IMG/VR virus record: IMGVR_UViG_3300033153_004699
Span: 1 to 51,972 of that record
Source: a virus
Strand: one strand, 5' to 3'
DNA: 51,972 nucleotides
The notes beneath the pieces are model-generated. The model was not told the DNA's origin. It saw nothing but the letters and a program-made list of their open reading frames with translations, and searched no databases. Shown in pieces: positions 30,014 to 37,186 of the stretch. The number at the start of each line of letters is the position of its first letter. Within the stretch, counting starts at the first letter, position 1. The translations under genes and the position numbers were made by a program.

Positions 30014-31621
30014 ATGGCACTTACAATAAACGAAAATCCAAAAGCATTTAGAAATTGGGATGCTGCAGTTGTTAGAATTTATGAAATTTTAAGACAATTA
30101 AATTCTGGTAGCAGCGGTGTTGGTCTTTTTGGTTCTACATATTTTGTAGCTCCAGAAGGTGATGATTCAACCGGCACTGTTGGTAGTTTATCTAACCCTT
30201 GGAAAACAATTTCAGCTGCAAGAAATCAAGCTGTTGCAGATGGATTAAGTTCTTCTTTAATATATGTATGGCCTGGAGTATATGATGAAACAGAATTACA
30301 ATATCAAAATGGTAAAATGTATTTATCAGCTGGGGTTTTATTACAACCTTCTGCTAAAATAAATGGTTCTACTGGATTAAGTAATATTGTATCTATAAAT
30401 CAACCTGAAAAAGAATTTAGATTTTTAGGTAATTGGCAATCAAATTTAGAAGTTGGAAAGAAGTTTGAAATATTAGGAGGCGGTGCTAAAGATGGTAAAT
30501 ACACAATTGTATCTGCTGTAAATACTGGACCAAATACAAGTGTTGTTGTAGAGGAAGCAATTCCTGATGCAATAATTTCTGGTTATTTAAGAAATACTGA
30601 AGCTATATTTATATTAGGTTCAGATCCTTTAAATGCTCCAGCTTCTTCTTATTCTACTAAGTTTGATTTATATGGTGAGGGAGATATTAATATTGTAGAA
30701 TCTGCTGATGGAGATTGGTCAAAAGGAGTAGCAACAGCTTTTGGAGATTCTGAATTTTATGGTGAAGCTGTAGAATGGAGAATGGAACAAGGTGTTATGT
30801 TAGGAGCATATGATAATTCTATAATGAATTTTAATGGAAGTTTAATAGAACATTATGGACCAAATAATGGTGGTTATGTATGTACTGCAAGAGATGCTTC
30901 TAAAACTACATTTAATTTTGATGAAGTAAAATGTTCAGCAAGTTGGGCTTTCTATGTTAGAAAAGGAAGTACAACTAATTTTTCTGGTACATGTATTATT
31001 ACTGCTAATAAAGTTACTCAAACTGGAGGGTTTCAAAATATTGCATGTTCTGATATGAATGCTTCTGGAAGATTTATATTAAATGTTCCTATTATTGATT
31101 CAGAAAATTATGTTTTAAATTTCAATAATATATCTGGTGGACAACTTATTTTTAATGGAAATATGTATTCTACAGGTGCTTCAGGTAATGGTTTAGTTGG
31201 ACAAAATATGTCAGGTGGTGAAATTATTGTAAATGGAAATATTACTACTGAAACTGGAACTACTTGTTTAACAATAGGTGGAATGACTGGTGGTGAAATT
31301 TATATAAATGGAGATCAAACTTGTGTAAATGGTAATGATAGTTATTTATTAAACGTACCATCAGGAAGTGGACATAGATTAAGATTAAATGGTTCAGTTA
31401 AAAATACTAATGGTGGTGCTTTATGTACAGGAATTAGTAAAGGAGGTAATGATTTAGTTATTGAAAATTTAAAAATTATTTCAGATGGAGATAGTATTAC
31501 TGCTGCAGCTGCACAAGATATTAATGTAATACATTCTTTAGCTTGTGATAAAGCTTTAAATGCTAATGTAACTAATGTTGTTGTTGGGAGTAATGTAATA
31601 ATAGATGTTAATGTTATTTAA
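30014..31621 (+). CDS. Right-handed beta-helix tail spike (535 aa)
   Basis: The N-terminal adaptor (NENPKAFRNWDAAVVRIYEIL) is followed by FVAPEGDDSTGTVGSLSNPW near residue 45, the DUF1565-like entry into a right-handed beta-helix. Then come about 350 residues of short repeated rungs rich in Asn, Gly, Ser and Ile (for example SGGEIIVNGNITTETG, TGGEIYINGDQT). Such folds bind or depolymerise surface polysaccharide in phage spikes. No catalytic residues can be assigned from sequence alone. The architecture is clear; substrate unknown. Confidence 0.8.
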   Translation: MALTINENPKAFRNWDAAVVRIYEILRQLNSGSSGVGLFGSTYFVAPEGDDSTGTVGSLSNPWKTISAARNQAVADGLSSSLIYVWPGVYDETELQYQNGKMYLSAGVLLQPSAKINGSTGLSNIVSINQPEKEFRFLGNWQSNLEVGKKFEILGGGAKDGKYTIVSAVNTGPNTSVVVEEAIPDAIISGYLRNTEAIFILGSDPLNAPASSYSTKFDLYGEGDINIVESADGDWSKGVATAFGDSEFYGEAVEWRMEQGVMLGAYDNSIMNFNGSLIEHYGPNNGGYVCTARDASKTTFNFDEVKCSASWAFYVRKGSTTNFSGTCIITANKVTQTGGFQNIACSDMNASGRFILNVPIIDSENYVLNFNNISGGQLIFNGNMYSTGASGNGLVGQNMSGGEIIVNGNITTETGTTCLTIGGMTGGEIYINGDQTCVNGNDSYLLNVPSGSGHRLRLNGSVKNTNGGALCTGISKGGNDLVIENLKIISDGDSITAAAAQDINVIHSLACDKALNANVTNVVVGSNVIIDVNVI

Positions 31622-31632
31622 ATTTTAAAATT

Positions 31633-31752
31633 ATGCCACATACTGAAGAAAGTTCAAGTGAAGAAGTAAAAGAAATATATTTTGAAATGTTTGGTTATTA
31701 TCCGGATGATGTTCCACCTAACCCAAATGTTCCAACCCCCCCTGGAGAATAG
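31633..31752 (+). CDS. Small acidic/proline-rich protein (39 aa)
   Basis: An ORF of 40 codons starts in the standard context AAAATTATGCC and ends with a Pro-rich tail (PPNPNVPTPPGE). It fills the gap between the spike and the membrane coiled-coil gene. Short, acidic, of unknown function; called real because of the start context and gap-filling position. Confidence 0.5.
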   Translation: MPHTEESSSEEVKEIYFEMFGYYPDDVPPNPNVPTPPGE

Positions 31753-31776
31753 TTATTAATTTAATAAAAGTGAAGA

Positions 31777-32172
31777 ATGATTTTTTTGGAAGTTACTCCT
31801 ACAAATGTTAATGATATGCACATTAATATTAAAGATGTTATATATTTCGTAGGATTTGTTGTAACTTTATTAACAGCGTGGTTTAAATTAAAGCATGATA
31901 ATGATAAACAAACTGATCAAATTAAGCATTTAAAAGAAATGGCTGATGGCTATAAAAAAGATTGTGACTTGGCGTTTATGAATGCTAAACATAGCAGAAC
32001 TGCTATTAGAAAAGATTATGATGATAAAATTGAAAAAGTAAGGGTAGAAAATAAAGAAACTAAAGATTCTTTAAACACTGAAATTCAAAATTTAAATACA
32101 AGCTTAACTGCTGTCAAAACTGATACGGCAGAAATTAAGGGAATGATAAGTACATTGTTAAATAAAAAATAA
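31777..32172 (+). CDS. Membrane-anchored coiled-coil protein, lysis module (131 aa)
   Basis: One membrane segment at residues about 20-37 (VIYFVGFVVTLLTAWF) is followed by about 85 residues of charged coiled coil. This is the layout of XhlA-like or Rz-like lysis accessory proteins, and the next genes include a holin-like protein and a spanin. ATG at 31816 (residue 14) is an alternative start that leaves the membrane segment nearly N-terminal. A role in lysis is inferred from topology and neighbourhood. Confidence 0.6.
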   Translation: MIFLEVTPTNVNDMHINIKDVIYFVGFVVTLLTAWFKLKHDNDKQTDQIKHLKEMADGYKKDCDLAFMNAKHSRTAIRKDYDDKIEKVRVENKETKDSLNTEIQNLNTSLTAVKTDTAEIKGMISTLLNKK

Positions 32173-32183
32173 AAAATAAAATC

Positions 32184-32315
32184 ATGGGAAAAGGTAAATC
32201 ACACGATGGATGGTCTGGATTAAGACATGGGAAACCAGAAGTTAAACCAGCTCCACAAGCTAAAAAATTTGGTGGTCTAAAAAACTCTACAGATATTAGG
32301 CCTCAGTCTAAGTAA
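32184..32315 (+). CDS. Small basic protein (43 aa)
   Basis: A 44-codon ORF starting with MGKGKSHDGWSG. It is basic, Lys/Pro-rich and has no membrane segment. Its stop overlaps the next start (TAATG), the first of a chain of overlapping micro-genes. Function unknown. Confidence 0.55.
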   Translation: MGKGKSHDGWSGLRHGKPEVKPAPQAKKFGGLKNSTDIRPQSK

Positions 32316-32431
32316 TGCCATTTACAAAAATTACTAAAGGTAAAAACAAGGGTAAGTATAAATCTCCTTCTGGAAAAGTATGGAGCTTTAAACAAATGCG
32401 TGCATATTATGCTAAAAATAAAAAGAAATGA
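32315..32431 (+). CDS. Small conserved-type basic phage protein (38 aa)
   Basis: Contains GKYKSPSGKVWSFKQMRAYYA, a pattern seen in very short proteins of other phages (GKY.SPSG...KQ.RAYYA). Basic and likely nucleic-acid or virion associated. Overlaps both neighbours by a few bases (TAATG upstream, ATGA downstream), implying coupled translation. Confidence 0.6.
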   Translation: MPFTKITKGKNKGKYKSPSGKVWSFKQMRAYYAKNKKK

Positions 32432-32514
32432 GATATACATATTCAAAGCCTAAAAAAAAGAAAAAGACTTCTACTAAAAGTAAGAAGTCAAAAACTAAAT
32501 CTAAGAAAAAATGA
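32428..32514 (+). CDS. Very small Lys-rich protein (28 aa)
   Basis: Twenty-nine codons; after MRYTYSKP it is almost all Lys, Ser and Thr. Its ATG and stop overlap the genes on each side in ATGA arrangements. Could be a DNA-binding virion peptide or a translational spacer. Low information content limits certainty. Confidence 0.4.
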   Translation: MRYTYSKPKKKKKTSTKSKKSKTKSKKK

Positions 32515-32690
32515 AAAATCGTTTATTTTCTAATTATGTTACAACAATCCTGGGGTTGTTAATTATTATTTTTTGTGGTGTAATGGTCTTTATGGAGAAA
32601 TCTTCAGTTCAAGATATGGCTGGTTGGTTTGCTACTGGATTATTATTTTTAAGATCTAAAGACTCTCTTATTGCACTTCCTAAAGAGTAG
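32511..32690 (+). CDS. Small two-segment membrane protein, holin candidate (59 aa)
   Basis: Two hydrophobic stretches (TTILGLLIIIFCGVMVF and AGWFATGLLFL), followed by RSKDSLIALPKE. Small proteins with NY.TT..G at the start and SKDSL near the end are common in Bacteroidota phages and are often left unnamed. Its place before the spanin and after the coiled-coil membrane protein supports a holin role, unproven. It overlaps the spanin start by 20 bases. Confidence 0.6.
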   Translation: MKNRLFSNYVTTILGLLIIIFCGVMVFMEKSSVQDMAGWFATGLLFLRSKDSLIALPKE

Positions 32691-33111
32691 CATATTATTA
32701 TTATTGTTAGTAGCCTGTTCACCTCAAAAAAGAATGAATAGGCTTATTAGCAAACATCCTGAATTACTCGAACAAGATACATTAAATTTAGTACTACATG
32801 ATACTGTAGTAATAGAATCAGTTTCACACGATACTACTACTCAGCTTATTTATCATGACTCTACTATTATAGTAAATAATGAAAAGGTATTTGCTAAATA
32901 TTACTATGACACTATAACCAGGGAATTTCATCATTATGTTGAATGTAAAGGAGATACTGTAACTATTATTAAAGAGATAGCAGTTCCTTATGAAAAGGTT
33001 GTTGTTGTAGAATTAACTTGGTGGCAAAAGTGGAGAGATACTATAATAATTGTAGGTATAATAATTTTATTATTATTTCTTTTTAAAAAGTTTAGTAAAG
33101 TATTGCTTTAA
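32671..33111 (+). CDS. Unimolecular spanin-like lipoprotein (146 aa)
   Basis: A TTG start at 32671 gives a lipoprotein signal: MHFLKSSILLLLLVAC, with Cys16 as lipidation site. About 100 residues of beta-prone periplasmic sequence follow, then a C-terminal membrane helix at about 124-138 (IIIVGIIILLLFLF) with a basic tail. An N-terminal outer-membrane lipoprotein plus a C-terminal inner-membrane anchor is the u-spanin layout (phage T1 gp11), which fuses the two membranes at the end of lysis. No ATG would retain the signal, so TTG is chosen. The topology is clear; function inferred. Confidence 0.7.
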   Translation: MHFLKSSILLLLLVACSPQKRMNRLISKHPELLEQDTLNLVLHDTVVIESVSHDTTTQLIYHDSTIIVNNEKVFAKYYYDTITREFHHYVECKGDTVTIIKEIAVPYEKVVVVELTWWQKWRDTIIIVGIIILLLFLFKKFSKVLL

Positions 33112-33128
33112 AATAATTATATTTGGTA

Positions 33129-33359
33129 ATGAGTTATAGAGAAGTAGAAGTAGAGGTAAAAGTTGGCAATAAAATAGAGCCATATACTTTTAATGTAGAA
33201 AACATAAATTACTATAGAACTTATACTGATAATTCTGGAGAATTAAAAACAATGATATATTTAAGAGGCTCACTAAAGGGCATTGTATTAAATATTGGTT
33301 ATGATACTTTAAAAAGCAAGCTACAACAAAGTATTAAAGAGATTGAACACGTTTCTTGA
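33129..33359 (+). CDS. Small hypothetical protein at end of + block (76 aa)
   Basis: ATG at 33129 is chosen over TTG at 33123. A soluble beta-rich protein with a C-terminal helix (YDTLKSKLQQSIKEIEHVS). Last gene before the bidirectional terminator. Not recognised. Confidence 0.5.
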   Translation: MSYREVEVEVKVGNKIEPYTFNVENINYYRTYTDNSGELKTMIYLRGSLKGIVLNIGYDTLKSKLQQSIKEIEHVS

Positions 33360-33385
33360 TTCCTGTTAATTTTGGATTCGTAAAA

Positions 33386-33417
33386 AAAAAAGAGAGCGCT
33401 TATTTGCTCTCTTTTTT
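33386..33417. terminator. Bidirectional intrinsic terminator between the two gene blocks
   Basis: AGAGAGC (33391-33397) pairs with GCTCTCT (33406-33412), extended by flanking A and T runs, giving a T-run on either strand. It lies between convergent gene ends and overlaps the last codons of the DnaA-domain gene. Confidence 0.85.
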
Positions 33418-33816
33418 GGTTTGTATAAATAACTTTCTTGTTATTCTAACTTCTTCAGATAATCTGCTTATTTGTTTAAATAAAACTTTATCTGTGTCCA
33501 TATAATCTTGTATAGATTGTTTAGCGTGTAATACAGTTGCGTGATCATACCCACCATAATAATCTCCTATTTTGATTAATATTTCATTTTTTAAATGTGT
33601 TTGTGCTAAAAACATCATAAGATGTCTTGCAAAAACATGTTTACGTTTTCTTGATCTTGTGAAAACTTCTTCTTTACTCATTTCGAGTTCAGAACAAACT
33701 AAATTTCTAATAAATTTATAACCATCAAGTTTTAATCCAGGAATGGTCATATAAGATAAATCTAATTTATTTTTCACAATTGTTTCTTGATGTATTTCTT
33801 CATTAATAATTGACAT
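33400..33816 (-). CDS. Free-standing DnaA domain IV DNA-binding protein (138 aa)
   Basis: Residues about 35-125 match the DnaA C-terminal DNA-binding domain, including RKRKHVFARHLMMFLA and the signature GGYDHATVLHA (88-98), which recognises DnaA boxes. The AAA+ ATPase and DnaB-binding parts are absent: the whole protein is 138 residues versus about 450 for DnaA. It may bind a phage origin, compete with host DnaA, or act as a regulator. It ends inside the bidirectional terminator and overlaps the HTH gene upstream by 43 bases. Confidence 0.85.
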   Translation of the reverse strand: MSIINEEIHQETIVKNKLDLSYMTIPGLKLDGYKFIRNLVCSELEMSKEEVFTRSRKRKHVFARHLMMFLAQTHLKNEILIKIGDYYGGYDHATVLHAKQSIQDYMDTDKVLFKQISRLSEEVRITRKLFIQTKKESK

Positions 33817-33995
33817 AATTCTTCAGGTTTAATTTGCATATGATTTGCAATGTTAATAATATAAGAAAAAGGTATATCTCCTTTATTGAAATGATGTTGC
33901 AATAATTGTGGAGATATACCAATAGAGCGAGCTAATTCGCTTTTATTGATTTTACATTTTTTGCAAAATTTATGTAAATCAAATGTTATAATCAT
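33774..33995 (-). CDS. Cro/CI-type helix-turn-helix protein (73 aa)
   Basis: ATG at 33995, just after the preceding stop, is preferred over TTG at 34019. Residues about 16-37 (INKSELARSIGISPQLLQHHF) form an HTH, followed by IPFSYIINIANHMQIKPEELC, the usual XRE tail helices. A small DNA-binding regulator; it could control the phage middle/late switch. The 3' end overlaps the DnaA-domain gene. Confidence 0.7.
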   Translation of the reverse strand: MIITFDLHKFCKKCKINKSELARSIGISPQLLQHHFNKGDIPFSYIINIANHMQIKPEELCQLLMKKYIKKQL

Positions 33996-33997
33996 AA

Positions 33998-34858
33998 TTA
34001 AATTGTTCCGAAGTAACAAAAATTATTTACGTATTCTTTATCGTAATTGTTTAAATTATTTTTATGTACTTCTAATAAATACTCATATTTTTCTCTTCCA
34101 GCTTGTAATGTTTCAGCTGAAACTTCATAAATACCTACAGTGTATGGATATGTTTTTTCTACACATATAAACCAAAATTGGTCTAATCCTAAAATATCAC
34201 AATATAAAGCTGCTTGTCTATCTAAATTGTATTTTTTTAAATTTCTTAGAAAATTATAAGGATTAGGAGTTTCTTTAAACCCTTTTAAATCAACTATATA
34301 ATTTCCAATATTAATTGCGTCAACTTTACATTTACAATTTATACCATTTAGTTTTTTAAAATATGCTTTTTCTTTTTTTGTATTGTGTAATAATTGTTTT
34401 ACTTGAGTAATTGCTTCAAGTTTTTCTTTAATTAATGTTAGATGTAAATATAATTCATAACTAATTTCTTGTTTATTAAGATTTTTGTTTTGAATTTCAA
34501 TTTTCCATTCTTTATATCTTTTAGTAGCTCTTGGTTTTGCTCCACCAATTTCTTCTATAATTTCTGTATCATTAATGTACCAAAATCTATTATCAAATTC
34601 TTCTGGCTCTAAAATAAAACAGTGTAAAGCTCTACCATCTATATATGCTTGTTTTTCTTCTCTCCATGCTGGGTATTTTAAATAAGCATCTAAATGTTCA
34701 GGTGAATTATTTAAATGCTTTAGCATAGAGTTTGTAATATAATCTACATCACTAAAATACTTAGTATCATTCCATTCTAATAATCTTTCTTGATTTGGAT
34801 CATATTTCTTAACTTCATTAATAAAGTCTTTTGCTTGATTACTTGGTATTAATCCCAT
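33998..34858 (-). CDS. RecE/RecB-like PD-(D/E)XK exonuclease (286 aa)
   Basis: The motifs appear in order: GRALHCFILEP (His79), KVDAI with Asp180, VDLKG with Asp190 and Lys192, and QAALYC (Gln215, Tyr219). This is the nuclease core of phage exonucleases of the RecE/ExoVIII and lambda-exo type, which resect duplex ends for recombination. A recombination role fits the nearby RecA-like ATPase, SSB-like and NinB-like genes. The start is ATG at 34858, overlapping the upstream gene by ten bases. Confidence 0.8.
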   Translation of the reverse strand: MGLIPSNQAKDFINEVKKYDPNQERLLEWNDTKYFSDVDYITNSMLKHLNNSPEHLDAYLKYPAWREEKQAYIDGRALHCFILEPEEFDNRFWYINDTEIIEEIGGAKPRATKRYKEWKIEIQNKNLNKQEISYELYLHLTLIKEKLEAITQVKQLLHNTKKEKAYFKKLNGINCKCKVDAINIGNYIVDLKGFKETPNPYNFLRNLKKYNLDRQAALYCDILGLDQFWFICVEKTYPYTVGIYEVSAETLQAGREKYEYLLEVHKNNLNNYDKEYVNNFCYFGTI

Positions 34859-35292
34859 TTTCTTTTTTTTGTTTTAAAAGGTTTTTCTCTTTGTGGAGGT
34901 AATTCCTTTTCATATTCATCTCTTGTTAGAAAGAAAAAATCTTTATTTCTTTTATTTAAGTATTTGACAAATAAAGTCAAATCAAATTTTCTTTCATTTC
35001 TAACTGTAACATATTCTGGAAAAAACGTTAATCTTTTTTTATCTTCTTCAGATATGTCTACATCTTTTAAAAGGTTCTTAACTGCTACATCTTTACCTTT
35101 ATAGTCTATTAAAACTTTTTTAGGTGGATTGTGAGTTATTGTACAATATTTTGAAGATCTAAATAATGCTAACCATTTTTTGATTACAGAAACTTTGTAA
35201 TTTGTCCAAATTACACCTTCTTTATCGTAATCATCTAATAGAAAAACTTTATTAAGATACTTCGTATTTAAATTGTTTAATAGTTCTGACAT
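34849..35292 (-). CDS. Hypothetical protein in recombination cluster (147 aa)
   Basis: A soluble, basic protein with a beta-rich first half and a Lys/Arg-rich C-terminus (PPQREKPFKTKKRKWD). It overlaps the nucleases on both sides, so it is probably part of the same recombination unit. A DYDKEG string near residue 21 resembles a toprim DxDxxG motif, but the preceding glutamate motif is missing, so no toprim call is made. Confidence 0.55.
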   Translation of the reverse strand: MSELLNNLNTKYLNKVFLLDDYDKEGVIWTNYKVSVIKKWLALFRSSKYCTITHNPPKKVLIDYKGKDVAVKNLLKDVDISEEDKKRLTFFPEYVTVRNERKFDLTLFVKYLNKRNKDFFFLTRDEYEKELPPQREKPFKTKKRKWD

Positions 35293-35800
35293 TTTTATAT
35301 TTCAATTTTCTGGGAGTAAAATTTTTATCAGTTAATAAATATCTTTCAGGTGTAAATGTTGCGTTAAATACTTTATTAGGTGTAACAATTTGTATGTATT
35401 CGTTATACTCTTTCATTACCCATTTAATATTTAATGTTGCTAACCTGGTCATATTTTTAAAATCAAAATCTCCTTTAATTTCCCATATTGAACAATTATT
35501 AAAAGCAAGAAACAACGAAGTAATTTTATCTCCTTCATCAATGTTTTGATAAAATAAATTTTTAGCACTTTCATTCCACCAAACATGAACATCAGGAGTA
35601 TATGAATGAGGGTGTAAAACTGTGCTTTCCATTTTTTTATCTTCTACACGTTTCATTGGTTTTATCCAGGTATATGTTACCTTATTAGACAAACTATAAG
35701 ATTTGTAATGAAATTTATATTTATCTACATATCCATTATTAACTAATGTTTGTAAATACCAATCCATATATTTTTCTTCGTTACTATCGAAATTGTTCAT
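35252..35800 (-). CDS. PD-(D/E)XK endonuclease, DUF1064-like (182 aa)
   Basis: SNEEKYMDWYL near the N-terminus (Glu8/Glu9), YTPDV (Asp70) and WEIKG (Glu107, Lys109) form the E...PD...ExK pattern of small phage endonucleases (DUF1064/VSR-like or Holliday-type nucleases). It may resolve recombination or packaging intermediates. ATG at 35800 overlaps the small gene upstream by 17 bases; the 3' end overlaps the 147-residue gene by 41 bases. Confidence 0.7.
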   Translation of the reverse strand: MNNFDSNEEKYMDWYLQTLVNNGYVDKYKFHYKSYSLSNKVTYTWIKPMKRVEDKKMESTVLHPHSYTPDVHVWWNESAKNLFYQNIDEGDKITSLFLAFNNCSIWEIKGDFDFKNMTRLATLNIKWVMKEYNEYIQIVTPNKVFNATFTPERYLLTDKNFTPRKLKYKNVRTIKQFKYEVS

Positions 35801-35891
35801 ACAACTTATTTATTTTTTCTTCAAAATCAATGAAGAGCCAGTCTAATTTAAGTTCCAGCTCTTCAAATAATTCTTCTAAGATTTCATTCAT
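35784..35891 (-). CDS. Small acidic helical protein (35 aa)
   Basis: A 36-codon ORF starting MNEILEELFEELELKL and ending in QFR. Its ATG overlaps the HNH stop (ATGA) and its stop lies within the next gene, the coupled arrangement of its neighbours. An amphipathic helix is likely. Function unknown. Confidence 0.5.
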   Translation of the reverse strand: MNEILEELFEELELKLDWLFIDFEEKINKLYEQFR

Positions 35892-36157
35892 TTTTTATAA
35901 TTTTTATAAAATTCAATTAATGCTAAATGTTTCTTTTTAACTTGATTATTAAATTCTTTTGATTTTTCTGCTTTATTATGACAATTACGACATAATCCAG
36001 CTAAATTTTCAATAAAATCTTTAGTCTTACTTCCACCCATTCCTCGAGCTTCAATATGATGTACATCTACAGCTTTAGAACCACACATTTCACAAGGGTG
36101 AAAATCTTGTTCTCCTATGCTGAAAAATTTAGTGTATATTTTAGTGTGTTTCTTCAT
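35888..36157 (-). CDS. HNH endonuclease (89 aa)
   Basis: Contains CEMC (Cys22, Cys25), DVHHIEARGMGG (His33/His34), NLAGLCRNCHNKAE (Asn51, Cys56, Cys59, His60): a complete beta-beta-alpha-metal HNH nuclease with a structural zinc site. ATG at 36157 is preferred over an upstream TTG. Small HNH proteins near other phage nucleases act as nickases or free-standing mobile nucleases; here it sits in an overlapping operon, which favours a phage function. Confidence 0.8.
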   Translation of the reverse strand: MKKHTKIYTKFFSIGEQDFHPCEMCGSKAVDVHHIEARGMGGSKTKDFIENLAGLCRNCHNKAEKSKEFNNQVKKKHLALIEFYKNYKK

Positions 36158-36251
36158 CGTCTTCAATAGATTTTTTAACAGCAACAACTATTACTGATAC
36201 CATAATAATAGTAAAACCCATATATATTATTGCTTCAACTAATTCAATCAT
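36141..36251 (-). CDS. Small single-pass membrane protein (36 aa)
   Basis: A 37-codon ORF with one hydrophobic segment (YMGFTIIMVSVIVVAV) and an acidic tail (KSIEDDEETH). ATG overlaps the stop of the upstream membrane micro-gene (ATGA), and its 3' end overlaps the HNH gene by 17 bases. Function unknown; possibly an inner-membrane effector of early infection. Confidence 0.55.
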   Translation of the reverse strand: MIELVEAIIYMGFTIIMVSVIVVAVKKSIEDDEETH

Positions 36252-36382
36252 TTTTCTTCTGTTGAAAACATATTTATTAATGTGGTTTTAATAAAAAACA
36301 ATAAAATTCTTAATCCCCATCCTATAACAAAATAGATAGAGATAAATAATGCTGTTATAAAACCTAAAAATTTATATATCAT
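36248..36382 (-). CDS. Small membrane protein (44 aa)
   Basis: Forty-five codons with one or two hydrophobic stretches (FLGFITALFISIYFVIGWG, LRILLFFIK). The ATGA overlap with the next gene suggests coupled translation of two adjacent membrane peptides. Not recognised. Confidence 0.55.
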   Translation of the reverse strand: MIYKFLGFITALFISIYFVIGWGLRILLFFIKTTLINMFSTEEK

Positions 36383-36509
36383 GATTAATTGCTAAATATT
36401 TTAAAACCATTTTATCAGTTACCTGATTTGGTTTAATGTTATAAAATCTTGATGTTTCAAAATACCATCTGTTTAATTTCTCTTGTAATTTTACAATTTT
36501 ACTTGCCAT
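36372..36509 (-). CDS. Small helical protein (45 aa)
   Basis: A 46-codon ORF with a charged, helical N-terminus (MASKIVKLQEKLNRWYF) and aromatic middle. It overlaps neighbours by about ten bases at both ends. Function unknown. Confidence 0.5.
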   Translation of the reverse strand: MASKIVKLQEKLNRWYFETSRFYNIKPNQVTDKMVLKYLAINHDI

Positions 36510-36699
36510 CTTTTTTTAATTTTAAATCTTCTTTTGTTATACCATTTATAGCATAGCTTACTTCATTTATTTGTTGTTCAAGATAAGTTCTTTGACAATC
36601 ATTAGAACTATTACCATTTAAAGGCATCTTGTGAATATGCTGTTCTAATTTTTCAAGAAGATTTTCAGCTTTATTTTTAAATCTTTTTAATTTATTCAT
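36499..36699 (-). CDS. Small coiled-coil protein (66 aa)
   Basis: ATG at 36699 (MNKLKRFKNKAENLLEKLEQ) follows the NinB-like stop by one base and is preferred over an upstream start inside that gene. Predicted helical hairpin, highly charged, no membrane segment. Could assist the recombination proteins; not recognised. Confidence 0.55.
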   Translation of the reverse strand: MNKLKRFKNKAENLLEKLEQHIHKMPLNGNSSNDCQRTYLEQQINEVSYAINGITKEDLKLKKDGK

Positions 36700-36700
36700 T

Positions 36701-37144
36701 TTAAATTCCAATTTGATTAATAAAATTTTCTTCATTAGGATCTGGTATGTCTATACCTCTTACAGCCCAATGATTTTGAATTGTTTGTTTAAAATCATTG
36801 AATTGTATAGTGTTCATAGACTTTGTAGATACATCATTAAAAATTAAAATTTCTTTACCTAATACATTCAAAGTGTTAAACTTAGAAGCAATAACAACAG
36901 ATTTATGATATGCGTGTATTTCTTCTTTAGTAAATAATTCACCTTGTATATTGTATAAATCTTGAGTAATTTTTTTTAAAGCAACTCCCCAATACCATCT
37001 GTTTTGAGCATTAGAACGACTTTTTTTATGTTTCTTAATGTTTATAACAACATCTTTACCTTCTATTGATGAAATAAAAGATTTAACTTTTTCTTCATTT
37101 AGAAAGGTTAATTTTCCTTTTTCTATTTTAGATATAAATTCCAT
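36701..37144 (-). CDS. NinB-like recombination protein (147 aa)
   Basis: KKSRSNAQNRWYWGVALKKI matches the RS..QNRYYWG core of phage NinB/Orf proteins, which bind single-stranded DNA and help RecA-type or annealing recombination. The real start is ATG at 37144; an in-frame TTG at 37159 lies in the upstream hairpin leader. It lies after SSB-like and ATPase genes and before nucleases, consistent with a recombination-dependent replication set. Confidence 0.7.
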   Translation of the reverse strand: MEFISKIEKGKLTFLNEEKVKSFISSIEGKDVVINIKKHKKSRSNAQNRWYWGVALKKITQDLYNIQGELFTKEEIHAYHKSVVIASKFNTLNVLGKEILIFNDVSTKSMNTIQFNDFKQTIQNHWAVRGIDIPDPNEENFINQIGI

Positions 37145-37157
37145 AATATTAAATAAC

Positions 37158-37179
37158 AAAGGACACCGAAGTGCCCTTT
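37158..37179 (-). promoter_or_regulatory. Leader hairpin with TTCG tetraloop upstream of the NinB-like gene
   Basis: In - strand sense AAAGGGCAC, loop TTCG, GTGTCCTTT: nine pairs, one of them G-U in - RNA (A-C on the + strand). Followed by an A/T leader and ATG at 37144. Confidence 0.8.
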
Positions 37180-37186
37180 ATTAATC

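Noticed and set aside
1-33359. Shine-Dalgarno sequences as start-site evidence
   Set aside because: Almost no start is preceded by an AGGAG-like site. Starts were chosen from overlap and A/T context instead.
34849-35292. DYDKEG near residue 21 as a toprim (primase/topoisomerase) motif
   Set aside because: Only the DxDxxG string matches. The glutamate motif that must precede it is absent and the remaining sequence lacks primase features.
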